Shown here: in pieces, positions 55,693-64,000 of the stretch
How positions within the stretch are numbered: the first letter of the stretch is position 1
Layout of the letters: every line of letters begins with the position of its first letter
Assembly: GCF_024970185.1 (NCBI RefSeq)
Contig: NZ_CP103965.1
Location: forward strand, 2,166,001 to 2,230,000
Reading direction: 5' to 3'
DNA: 64,000 bases
Source of the DNA: Pseudomonas sp. N3-W
Lineage (GTDB): Bacteria > Pseudomonadota > Gammaproteobacteria > Pseudomonadales > Pseudomonadaceae
Notes under the pieces: model-generated
Database searches by the model: none
What the model saw: the letters and a program-made list of their open reading frames with translations, nothing else
What the model was told of the DNA's origin: nothing
Position numbers and translations under genes: made by a program

Positions 55693-55942
55693 GGTCTTCT
55701 CCTTGATTGCTTTGTAGGGCACCTGATTCAGACAGTGCAGAGGTCGGTGGTATGTATAGATTAGTGCGAAGTCTCACGGTTTGGGTGCCTCTTTCTGACG
55801 CGCAGATGCAGCATTAATTCCCAAGGCGTAACTATACAGAGGCCGCAACCATCATTCTCGTTGTTTTAAGCCCATTTTGCGGCTCTCGTGAAGTATTCAT
55901 GAATGATAAAATCGCCGCTTTCAGCATTCAGAGGGAAGCGTT

Positions 55943-56308
55943 GTGCGCAAAATGGCCTTGGTAATCGCAGTACTGGCACTGGCGGGATGTGGTGAAGGCA
56001 ATCAGGCGGACGCTCGCAAGGCGCCAGCCACGGCTGTTTCTGCACCGGCTACGGCTGTCGCGCCGCAGTGGTATCTCGAAGTGCGGGGGGAAACCACTCA
56101 GGCGGTCAGTGACCTGAGCGGTTGGTTGATCGAGCACAGTTTTGTTTCCAGCGTTGTCATGGAAAATGGCAAAGCGCGTATTTTGATCGGGCCGTTCAAC
56201 TCCAAAGCCGACGCGCAGGCCAAGCAGGCCGAGGTAGATGCAGCGCTCGTCCGGGCTAAAAAGCAGAACATCGAATTGTTGGTCATCGAGCATCCGGTGG
56301 CGCAGTAA
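55943..56308 (+). CDS. SPOR-domain lipoprotein
   Basis: A 121-residue lipoprotein. The signal MRKMALVIAVLALAGC ends in a good lipobox, and the +2 Gly suggests outer-membrane sorting. An Ala/Pro/Thr linker is followed by a SPOR-like domain (about 45-115: WYLEVRGETTQAVSDLSGWL, ARILIGPFNSKADAQAKQAEVD). The start is GTG at 55943 with GAGGGA upstream. It may bind septal glycan. A shared terminator separates it from endA. Confidence 0.82.
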   Translation: MRKMALVIAVLALAGCGEGNQADARKAPATAVSAPATAVAPQWYLEVRGETTQAVSDLSGWLIEHSFVSSVVMENGKARILIGPFNSKADAQAKQAEVDAALVRAKKQNIELLVIEHPVAQ

Positions 56309-56445
56309 TCCGGCCAATTGGCGGGTGCTTTGCGGCATGGGTGACGAGTCTGCGCACGTACCTGATCAGGGAGCGCAGCATTGCCAGGGATTCGCTCAAT
56401 CTGATGGGTTGCTGGCGCTGCAACAAAGCGGGTGGTGAGCAACCC

Positions 56446-56476
56446 AAAAGGCCCCGGGTTTAATGTCCGGGGCCTT
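56446..56476. terminator. Bidirectional terminator between the SPOR lipoprotein and endonuclease genes
   Basis: AAAGGCCCCGG facing CCGGGGCCTTT with a 7-9 base loop, flanked by A and T runs, between convergent genes. Confidence 0.8.
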
Positions 56477-56494
56477 TGTGTCTTCAAGCGGTAT

Positions 56495-57184
56495 TCAGCC
56501 GCAGGCTTTCAGGTTGACCGGTCCGACGAAATCATTGCCTCGGCCCATCACACACGCCACGCTCTGATTGCGCTGGCGTTCCCAGGCTTGTACCGGATAA
56601 GTCTTGTTCCAGGCTTCATACAGTTGACGGTCCTGTCTGGACAGTTGCAAACCGTACTGCTTGCTCATGTAAAAATAAGTCCGGGCGATCATCCCGCGAA
56701 TCGACGGGCGTGGCATGACCTTCTTGGCCTTGAAGTCGACCTGGGTCAGGCATGAGCCATATTGACCTGACTGCACCGGCAACCAGCCGAAGCTGAAATT
56801 GTTGCGATCGCCATTGACCTCGCCAATGCTCGGCACCAGGTTGTGCAGGTCGGCCTCGGCTTTCTGGTAGGTCGGGTCGTAACGCGTACAATTTTTGCGT
56901 CCGCCCGATTGCCAGCATTGGCGCAGATGACCAATTTGCCAGGCCGGAACGATGTGTTCCCATTCGATGCGCGAAGCGCGCTTGGCATTTTTGCGCGGGA
57001 CATAACCGCACGCCGCCAGGTTGACCTTGTTGCCTGTGTATTTACAGCCGCAATAGAACTCGGTGGACTGCGGCGCGTAGAGCTTCCAGGCGACTTTCTT
57101 GGCTTCGTTGAACGTACGTGGCGCGTCGGCCTGGGCACTCATGGTGATGAACAGAAACAGCAAAGCAAAACAGCGGACACTCAT
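56495..57184 (-). CDS. endA: Endonuclease I (secreted or periplasmic DNase)
   Basis: A 229-residue Dns/EndA-family nuclease that degrades DNA non-specifically. The signal peptide is MSVRCFALLFLFITMSAQA. The beta-beta-alpha-Me site shows RIEWEHIVPAWQ and DLHNLVPSIGEVNGDRNNF, with several Cys for disulfides. The ATG at 57184 starts 4 bp after the stop of the DUF1654 gene, so the two form an operon controlled by the LexA box at 57447. Confidence 0.93.
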   Translation of the reverse strand: MSVRCFALLFLFITMSAQADAPRTFNEAKKVAWKLYAPQSTEFYCGCKYTGNKVNLAACGYVPRKNAKRASRIEWEHIVPAWQIGHLRQCWQSGGRKNCTRYDPTYQKAEADLHNLVPSIGEVNGDRNNFSFGWLPVQSGQYGSCLTQVDFKAKKVMPRPSIRGMIARTYFYMSKQYGLQLSRQDRQLYEAWNKTYPVQAWERQRNQSVACVMGRGNDFVGPVNLKACG

Positions 57185-57188
57185 TGAC

Positions 57189-57428
57189 TCAATCTTCCTT
57201 CGGCACAACCCAGAAAATCTGCACACCGCCGTCGTCGCGATAGGCGAGGGTGACGTTGTCGTTTTCGTCGATTTCTTCAAGCAATTGCTCCCATTCATTC
57301 ACCGGTTCATCCGGCAGACGAAAAATCAGCGCAGCTTTGGCTTTTTGCGCTGTAGGGGAGTTGATGATTTTTTGCACGCGCATGCCCATGCGCTGATAGG
57401 TGTCAGGAGAGACAGGGGTCGTGGCCAC
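57189..57428 (-). CDS. DUF1654 domain-containing protein
   Basis: A 79-residue cytosolic protein (YQRMGMRVQKIINSPTAQKAKAALIFRLPDEPVNEWEQLLEEIDENDNVTL). It follows the DUF1654 pattern known mainly from Pseudomonas; the function is unknown. The start is GTG at 57428 with AAGGAT upstream. The perfect LexA box 19 bp upstream of the start makes it a probable SOS gene, and it precedes the endonuclease by 4 bp. Confidence 0.87.
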   Translation of the reverse strand: MATTPVSPDTYQRMGMRVQKIINSPTAQKAKAALIFRLPDEPVNEWEQLLEEIDENDNVTLAYRDDGGVQIFWVVPKED

Positions 57429-57446
57429 GGAATTATCCTTATTAAG

Positions 57447-57462
57447 CTGTACGTGTATACAG
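57447..57462 (-). promoter_or_regulatory. LexA (SOS) box
   Basis: CTGTACGTGTATACAG is a full CTGT-N8-ACAG match. It lies 19 bp upstream of the DUF1654 start codon, where LexA would block the DUF1654-endA promoter. Confidence 0.88.
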
Positions 57463-57640
57463 TATTTAACTGTAAGCTTTTTCGCAACTGCTTAAAATTC
57501 AAGAAAATCCTCTGACAGCACTTTTTTCCATTTGGTGTAGGAAACTTGAGATTTTTTTGTCAGGTGAGTGCCAGGCCACTCGCCGGGACTGGCGAGTGGC
57601 GAAAGCAGTGCCCGGCCGGGACCGGTCGGGCGATGGCGAA

Positions 57641-59075
<1,435 letters not shown>

Positions 59076-59531
59076 ATGTCAATTTCAGTCGGTATTCCCA
59101 ACGTCGCCGCCGTCACCATCGGTGGCAAGACAGCCGCGACGATTCGCGCATTGAATGAAGCGACCGAGGAAGCGTCGGCTCAAGCGCTGGGCGTAAAGGC
59201 AAGTGATGGCAAGGTCAAAACCGGCGCTGTCGGTCTTGATAAACCCGTGAGCGCCAGCGAGGCAGAAGATAATTCCACTGCCAGTGTGGCGCAGAAAGTA
59301 TTGCAAAGACGTCTGAAAGAACTGCAAGAGCAACTGCGTCAGCAGCAGCAAGATCTGGTGGCCGCCCAGGCAGCGCCTTACCCGACCCCTGAAGCCAAGC
59401 TGACGGCCGTTTCGGCGATTCAAGGGCAAATTGCCCAGACCAATGCTGCATTGCTGGAAACAGCCAACGCCCTGTACAAGGAAATGACCAAGAGCGCCGG
59501 GTCCGGCGCGGTGGTCAATACCACGGCTTGA
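59076..59531 (+). CDS. Hypothetical coiled-coil protein
   Basis: A 151-residue soluble protein with no signal peptide. A Thr/Ala-rich N-terminus (MSISVGIPNVAAVTIGGKTAATIRALNE) precedes a Gln/Leu-rich helix predicted to form a coiled coil (about 70-140, VLQRRLKELQEQLRQQQQDLVAAQ). I do not recognise a named family; it resembles small Pseudomonas-specific proteins. ATG at 59076 with CAGGAG is the best start. It lies upstream of rbsB but is separated from it by about 200 bp and the RbsR operator. Confidence 0.75.
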   Translation: MSISVGIPNVAAVTIGGKTAATIRALNEATEEASAQALGVKASDGKVKTGAVGLDKPVSASEAEDNSTASVAQKVLQRRLKELQEQLRQQQQDLVAAQAAPYPTPEAKLTAVSAIQGQIAQTNAALLETANALYKEMTKSAGSGAVVNTTA

Positions 59532-59619
59532 AGTGAATGCCGGTTTTTACCGGCGACTCTTCTCAGCGGTCGTTTCTGATCGTTGACAAAACTCTGCAGG
59601 GTTCGCATAGTTCGATCTA

Positions 59620-59633
59620 CGCAAACGTTTGCG
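59620..59633 (+). promoter_or_regulatory. LacI-family (RbsR) operator upstream of rbsB
   Basis: CGCAAACGTTTGCG is a perfect palindrome with the central CG of LacI/RbsR operators, 95 bp before rbsB. A further inverted repeat (CGATGG facing CCATCG, 59642-59659) lies next to it. The rbsR gene at the operon end is the likely binder. Confidence 0.8.
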
Positions 59634-59727
59634 CGACGACGTCGATGGCTCGATCCATCGGCGAACGCGATAAAGCCTACGCCAGCGCAAGCGTTGCTCA
59701 CAATAATCATAAGATCGGAGTGAACCC

Positions 59728-60684
59728 ATGAAGCTGCCATTCGCTGGACGTCTTCTCGCTGTCGCTATGCTGGCTGCCGCATCCGCCGCGTTGCCTCTCT
59801 CCTCGGCTTTCGCCGACACCCCGGAAAAACCCAAAGTCGCACTGGTCATGAAATCCCTGGCCAATGAATTCTTCCTGACCATGGAAGATGGCGCCAAGGC
59901 CTACCAGAAAGACCATTCCGCCGATTTCGACCTGATCTCCAATGGCATCAAGGACGAAACCGACACAGCAGGGCAAACCCGCATCGTCGAGCAAATGATC
60001 CTGGCCAAGGTCAACGCCCTGGTCATTGCGCCGGCTGACTCCAAGGCCATGGTCCCCGTGATCAAAAAGGCCATCGATGCCGGTATCACCGTGATCAACA
60101 TCGATAACCAGCTGGACCCGGCTGTGGCCAAAAGCAAGAACATCACCGTACCGTTCGTAGGCCCGGATAACCGCAAAGGCGCGCGTCTGGTGGGCGAGTA
60201 CCTGGCCAAGCAACTGAAGGCCGGTGACGAAGTCGGCATCATTGAAGGCGTCTCTACCACCACCAATGCCCAGCAGCGTACCGCGGGCTTCAAGGACGCG
60301 ATGGAGGCGGCGCAAATCAAAGTCATCTCGCTGCAATCCGGTGACTGGGAAATCGACAAAGGCAACAAGGTTGCCGCGTCCATCCTCAGTGAATACCCGG
60401 AAACCAAGGCGCTGCTGGCCGGCAACGACAGCATGGCAGTCGGTGCCGTATCGGCAGTGCGTGCTGCTGGCAAGGCCGGCAAGGTGCAAGTGGTCGGTTA
60501 CGACAACATCAACGCCATCAAGCCAATGCTCAAGGACGGCCGAGTCCTGGCCACCGCTGACCAGTTTGCTGCCAAGCAAGCGGTGTTCGGCATCCAGACG
60601 GCGCTGAAAATCCTCAAGGGCGAGAAAGTCGACAGCGGTGCCAACGGCGTGATCGAAACGCCGGTAGAGCTGGTTACCAAGTAG
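59728..60684 (+). CDS. rbsB: Ribose-type sugar ABC transporter substrate-binding protein
   Basis: A 318-residue periplasmic binding protein with a signal peptide (1-30, ending AFA). The type I sugar-binding fold is seen from KPKVALVMKSLANEFF, VNALVIAPADSKAMVPVIKKA and VGPDNRKGARLVGEYL. It binds ribose or a similar pentose and delivers it to RbsAC. First gene of rbsB-rbsA-rbsC-rbsR. Confidence 0.93.
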   Translation: MKLPFAGRLLAVAMLAAASAALPLSSAFADTPEKPKVALVMKSLANEFFLTMEDGAKAYQKDHSADFDLISNGIKDETDTAGQTRIVEQMILAKVNALVIAPADSKAMVPVIKKAIDAGITVINIDNQLDPAVAKSKNITVPFVGPDNRKGARLVGEYLAKQLKAGDEVGIIEGVSTTTNAQQRTAGFKDAMEAAQIKVISLQSGDWEIDKGNKVAASILSEYPETKALLAGNDSMAVGAVSAVRAAGKAGKVQVVGYDNINAIKPMLKDGRVLATADQFAAKQAVFGIQTALKILKGEKVDSGANGVIETPVELVTK

Positions 60685-60739
60685 TTTTCCGGCGACACAA
60701 TGGCGCTCGTCCGTCCGGGCGAGCGCATGGAGAGTTTTT

Positions 60740-62293
60740 ATGTCAGTTTCCGCCCCGAACGCTGTCCTCTCGGTCAGCGGTATCGGTAAGACCTATGCCC
60801 AACCGGTTCTGACCGGCATCGATCTGACGCTGATGCGCGGTGAAGTGCTGGCGCTGACCGGTGAGAATGGCGCCGGCAAAAGCACCCTGTCGAAAATCAT
60901 CGGTGGGCTGGTCACGCCGACCACCGGCCAGATGCAATTCCAGGGGCGCGATTATCGTCCAGGCAGCCGCACCCAGGCAGAAGACCTGGGCGTGCGCATG
61001 GTCATGCAAGAACTCAATCTGCTGCCGACGCTGTCGGTGGCGGAAAATCTGTTTCTCGATAATCTGCCAAGCAATGGCGGCTGGATCAGCCGCAAGCAAC
61101 TGCGCAAAGCGGCGATTGAAGCAATGGCCCAGGTCGGCCTCGACGCGATCGACCCTGACACTCTGGTGGGCGAGTTGGGCATCGGTCACCAGCAAATGGT
61201 GGAGATCGCCCGTAACCTGATCGGCGACTGCCATGTGCTGATTCTCGACGAACCGACCGCGATGCTGACGGCCCGTGAAGTCGAGATGTTGTTCGAACAG
61301 ATCACTCGCCTGCAAGCTCGCGGCGTATCGATCATCTACATTTCCCACCGCCTCGAAGAGCTGGCGCGAGTGGCCCAGCGCATTGCGGTGCTGCGCGACG
61401 GCAACCTGGTCTGCGTCGAGCCGATGGCCAATTACAATAGCGAACAACTGGTGACCCTGATGGTCGGTCGCGAGTTGGGTGAACACCTCGACATGGGCCC
61501 GCGCAACATCGGCGCGCCCGCCCTGACGGTCAAAGGCTTGAGCCGTTCCGACAAGGTTCGCGACGTGTCCTTCGAGGTGCGTGCCGGCGAGATTTACGGT
61601 ATCTCCGGTCTGATCGGGGCAGGGCGCACCGAACTGTTGCGTTTGATCTTCGGCGCCGACATCGCCGACAGCGGCACCGTGGCGCTTGGGTCGCCTGCGC
61701 AGGTGGTGAGCATTCGCTCACCGGCTGACGCGGTCGGGCACGGTATTGCCTTGATCACCGAAGACCGCAAGGGGGAAGGCTTGCTGCTGACCCAGTCGAT
61801 CAGCGCCAACATCGCCTTGGGCAATATGCCGGTGATTTCCAATGCCGGTGTGGTCAACAATGGCGACGAAATGGCCCTGGCCCAGCGCCAGATCAACGCC
61901 ATGCGCATCCGCAGTTCCAGCCCGACACAATTGGTGTCCGAGCTGTCCGGCGGCAACCAGCAGAAGGTGGTGATTGGCCGCTGGCTGGAGCGTGATTGCT
62001 CGGTGCTGCTGTTCGATGAACCGACTCGCGGTATCGATGTGGGCGCCAAGTTCGACATCTATGCCTTGCTCGGCGAATTGACCCGTCAGGGCAAGGCGTT
62101 GGTGGTGGTGTCCAGTGACTTGCGAGAACTGATGCTGATCTGCGACCGGATCGGCGTGTTGTCGGCGGGGCGCATGATCGACACCTTCGAGCGCGACAGC
62201 TGGACCCAGGATGATTTGCTTGCCGCCGCGTTCGCCGGCTACCAAAAACGAGATGCGTTGCTCAACGAAGCAGCGCCTAGGGATCTTCCATGA
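60740..62293 (+). CDS. rbsA: Sugar ABC transporter ATP-binding protein (two ABC domains)
   Basis: A 517-residue tandem ATPase. The N-terminal half has an intact Walker A (GENGAGKSTLSK) and the Walker B LILDEPTAML. The C-terminal half has VSELSGGNQQKVVIGRWL and LLFDEPTRGIDVGAK with a degenerate Walker A, as usual in RbsA/MglA. It overlaps rbsC by ATGA. Confidence 0.95.
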   Translation: MSVSAPNAVLSVSGIGKTYAQPVLTGIDLTLMRGEVLALTGENGAGKSTLSKIIGGLVTPTTGQMQFQGRDYRPGSRTQAEDLGVRMVMQELNLLPTLSVAENLFLDNLPSNGGWISRKQLRKAAIEAMAQVGLDAIDPDTLVGELGIGHQQMVEIARNLIGDCHVLILDEPTAMLTAREVEMLFEQITRLQARGVSIIYISHRLEELARVAQRIAVLRDGNLVCVEPMANYNSEQLVTLMVGRELGEHLDMGPRNIGAPALTVKGLSRSDKVRDVSFEVRAGEIYGISGLIGAGRTELLRLIFGADIADSGTVALGSPAQVVSIRSPADAVGHGIALITEDRKGEGLLLTQSISANIALGNMPVISNAGVVNNGDEMALAQRQINAMRIRSSSPTQLVSELSGGNQQKVVIGRWLERDCSVLLFDEPTRGIDVGAKFDIYALLGELTRQGKALVVVSSDLRELMLICDRIGVLSAGRMIDTFERDSWTQDDLLAAAFAGYQKRDALLNEAAPRDLP

Positions 62294-63267
62294 AAACTGC
62301 AACGTCTGCCGGTAAACGTAGTGGCAATTTTTACGGCCTCGGCACCTATCTGGGCCTGGCCGGAGCCTTGCTGGCGATGGTCGCGCTGTTCTCGGTGTTG
62401 AGCAGCCACTTTCTGTCTTACGACACCTTCAGCACCTTGGCCAACCAGATCCCGGACCTGATGGTGCTGGCCGTCGGCATGACCTTCGTGCTGATCATTG
62501 GTGGCATCGACTTGTCCGTCGGTTCGGTGCTGGCGCTGGCGGCATCGACCGTCAGCGTGGCGATTCTGGGCTGGGGCTGGGGCGTGTTGCCTGCAGCGCT
62601 GTTGGGCATGGCGGCTGCGGCGCTGGCCGGGACCGTCACCGGTTCCATCACGGTGGCCTGGCGGATACCGTCGTTCATCGTGTCCCTGGGCGTACTGGAA
62701 ATGGCACGCGGCCTGGCCTACCAGATGACCGGTTCGCGCACCGCCTACATTGGCGATTCGTTTGCCTGGCTGTCCGATCCGATCGCCTTCGGTATTTCGC
62801 CATCGTTCATCATTGCCTTTCTGATCATCATCATTGCCCAGGCCGTGTTGACTCGTACCGTGTTCGGTCGTTACCTGATCGGCATCGGCACCAATGAAGA
62901 AGCCGTGCGTCTGGCGGGGATCAATCCAAAGCCCTACAAGATTCTGGTATTCAGTCTGATGGGGTTGCTGGCCGGTATCGCCGCGCTGTTTCAGATTTCC
63001 CGTCTCGAAGCCGCTGATCCGAATGCCGGATCCGGTCTGGAGTTGCAGGTAATTGCTGCAGTGGTGATCGGCGGCACCAGCCTGATGGGTGGCCGCGGTT
63101 CGGTCATCAGCACGTTCTTTGGTGTGCTGATCATCTCCGTGCTGGCGGCGGGTCTGGCGCAGATCGGCGCGACCGAGCCGACCAAGCGCATCATCACCGG
63201 CGCCGTCATCGTGGTCGCGGTGGTACTCGATACTTATCGCAGTCATCGCGCAAGCCGGCGGATCTGA
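62290..63267 (+). CDS. rbsC: Sugar ABC transporter permease
   Basis: A 325-residue inner-membrane permease with about ten hydrophobic helices. Signature stretches are MVLAVGMTFVLIIGGIDLSVGSVLAL and IGTNEEAVRLAGINPKPYKI (the cytoplasmic coupling loop) and AAVVIGGTSLMGGRGSV. It follows rbsA with an ATGA overlap; rbsR starts 3 bp after its stop. Confidence 0.95.
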   Translation: MKTATSAGKRSGNFYGLGTYLGLAGALLAMVALFSVLSSHFLSYDTFSTLANQIPDLMVLAVGMTFVLIIGGIDLSVGSVLALAASTVSVAILGWGWGVLPAALLGMAAAALAGTVTGSITVAWRIPSFIVSLGVLEMARGLAYQMTGSRTAYIGDSFAWLSDPIAFGISPSFIIAFLIIIIAQAVLTRTVFGRYLIGIGTNEEAVRLAGINPKPYKILVFSLMGLLAGIAALFQISRLEAADPNAGSGLELQVIAAVVIGGTSLMGGRGSVISTFFGVLIISVLAAGLAQIGATEPTKRIITGAVIVVAVVLDTYRSHRASRRI

Positions 63268-63270
63268 TAC

Positions 63271-64000
63271 ATGGCAACGATCAAGGATGTGGCGGCGCTC
63301 GCGGGAATTTCCTACACCACGGTGTCCCACGTGGTGAACAAGACGCGGCCTGTCAGTGAGCAGGTGCGGGTGAAAGTCGAGGCGGCCATCAAAAGCCTCG
63401 ACTACGTGCCCAGTGCCGTGGCTCGCTCACTGAAAGCCAAAACCACGGCCACCATTGGTTTGCTGGTGCCCAACAGCCTTAACCCGTACTTTGCCGAGCT
63501 GGCCCGGGGCATCGAAGACTACTGCGAGCGTAATGGCTACTGCGTGATTCTCTGCAACTCCGATGATAACCCGGACAAGCAGCGCAGCTATCTGCGAGTG
63601 CTGCTGGAAAAGCGCATTGACGGCTTGATCGTGGCTTCTGCTGGTGGCGACATGGGGCTGGCTCAGGGTCTTGCAGGCGTGCGCACGCCGATGGTCATCG
63701 TCGACCGGGGGTTGGAGGGCGTCGATGCGGATCTGGTGCGTATCGATCACGAATACGGCGCCTATCTGGCGACCCGGCACCTGTTGGAGCTGGGCCATCG
63801 GGACATCGCAACCATCGGCGGGCCGGCCTCCACCAGCGTGGCGCAAATGCGTCTGGCCGGTTACTGCCGGGCCTTGAAAGAGGCCGGTGTCGACGTGCCG
63901 CGTGAGCGCATGCTGGAAAGCGATTTCACCAGCACCGGCGGTTACAACGCCGCCGCGACCTTGCTGGCGAACAACCCGCCTACGGCGATTTTCGCCGGTA
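63271..64000 (+). CDS. rbsR: LacI-family regulator of the ribose operon (partial, cut by window end)
   Basis: The reading frame begins at ATG 63271 and runs off the end. It starts with the LacI HTH, MATIKDVAALAGISYTTVSH, VVNKTRPVSEQVR and the hinge ARSLKAKTTATIGLLVP. The sugar-binding domain follows (NPYFAELARGIEDYC, VDRGLEGVDADLV, HRDIATIGG). It begins 3 bp behind rbsC and most likely binds the palindrome at 59620. About 243 of some 335 residues are visible. Confidence 0.93.
   Translation, partial: MATIKDVAALAGISYTTVSHVVNKTRPVSEQVRVKVEAAIKSLDYVPSAVARSLKAKTTATIGLLVPNSLNPYFAELARGIEDYCERNGYCVILCNSDDNPDKQRSYLRVLLEKRIDGLIVASAGGDMGLAQGLAGVRTPMVIVDRGLEGVDADLVRIDHEYGAYLATRHLLELGHRDIATIGGPASTSVAQMRLAGYCRALKEAGVDVPRERMLESDFTSTGGYNAAATLLANNPPTAIFAG

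Overview
The window looks like the chromosome of a fluorescent Pseudomonas, most likely of the P. fluorescens complex. This rests on protein sequences and gene order: gltX-tRNA(Ala/Glu), leuC-leuD-methyltransferase-leuB-asd-usg-fimV-truA-trpF-accD-folC-SPOR-cvpA-purF-metZ, rsmA, and the rbs operon. It also rests on GC-rich codon use and on REP/REPIN palindromes of the Pseudomonas type scattered between genes. No species assignment is possible from the sequence alone.

Layout. 1-2.7 kb: an EmrAB-type efflux pair on the minus strand. 2.8-5.1 kb: gltX and a tandemly duplicated tRNA-Ala/tRNA-Glu cluster. 5.2-8.2 kb: a TetR regulator with a perfect operator palindrome, a hydrolase, a thioesterase and dusC. 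8.2-8.75 kb: ibpA behind a heat-shock promoter and a ROSE-like RNA thermometer. 8.9-14 kb: a specialised chaperone module (DUF1266 protein, large membrane J-like protein, HscC-type Hsp70). 14.1-17.4 kb: a five-PAS GGDEF-EAL protein. 17.5-25 kb: leucine and aspartate-family biosynthesis. 25.2-37.7 kb: fimV and a long housekeeping run. 37.7-38.4 kb: a REPIN and tRNA-Val/Asp/Asp. 38.7-44.3 kb: a split three-subunit molybdenum hydroxylase with a triheme cytochrome and an XdhC-type maturation factor. 44.4-46.6 kb: an SDR and a PuuB-like oxidase.

46.8-53.6 kb is the accessory part. A tRNA-Val(GAC) gene has a 119-bp stretch, from its anticodon loop through its terminator, repeated at 53.5 kb. The 6.6 kb between the copies is AT-richer and carries a compact bacteriocin with a colicin-E3-type 16S rRNase domain and its immunity gene, two Rap1a/Tai-like immunity-type genes (one fused to a broken DUF2971 gene), two small secreted proteins and a zinc-ribbon protein. 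No integrase is visible. It reads as a small interbacterial-competition island.

53.8-64 kb: a glycosyltransferase, a DUF2214 membrane protein, rsmA, and a SPOR lipoprotein. Then come an endonuclease I in a probable operon with a DUF1654 gene behind a perfect LexA box, a periplasmic glutaminase-asparaginase with an Anr/FNR-like site, and the rbsBAC-rbsR sugar operon with a LacI-type operator. The window ends inside rbsR.
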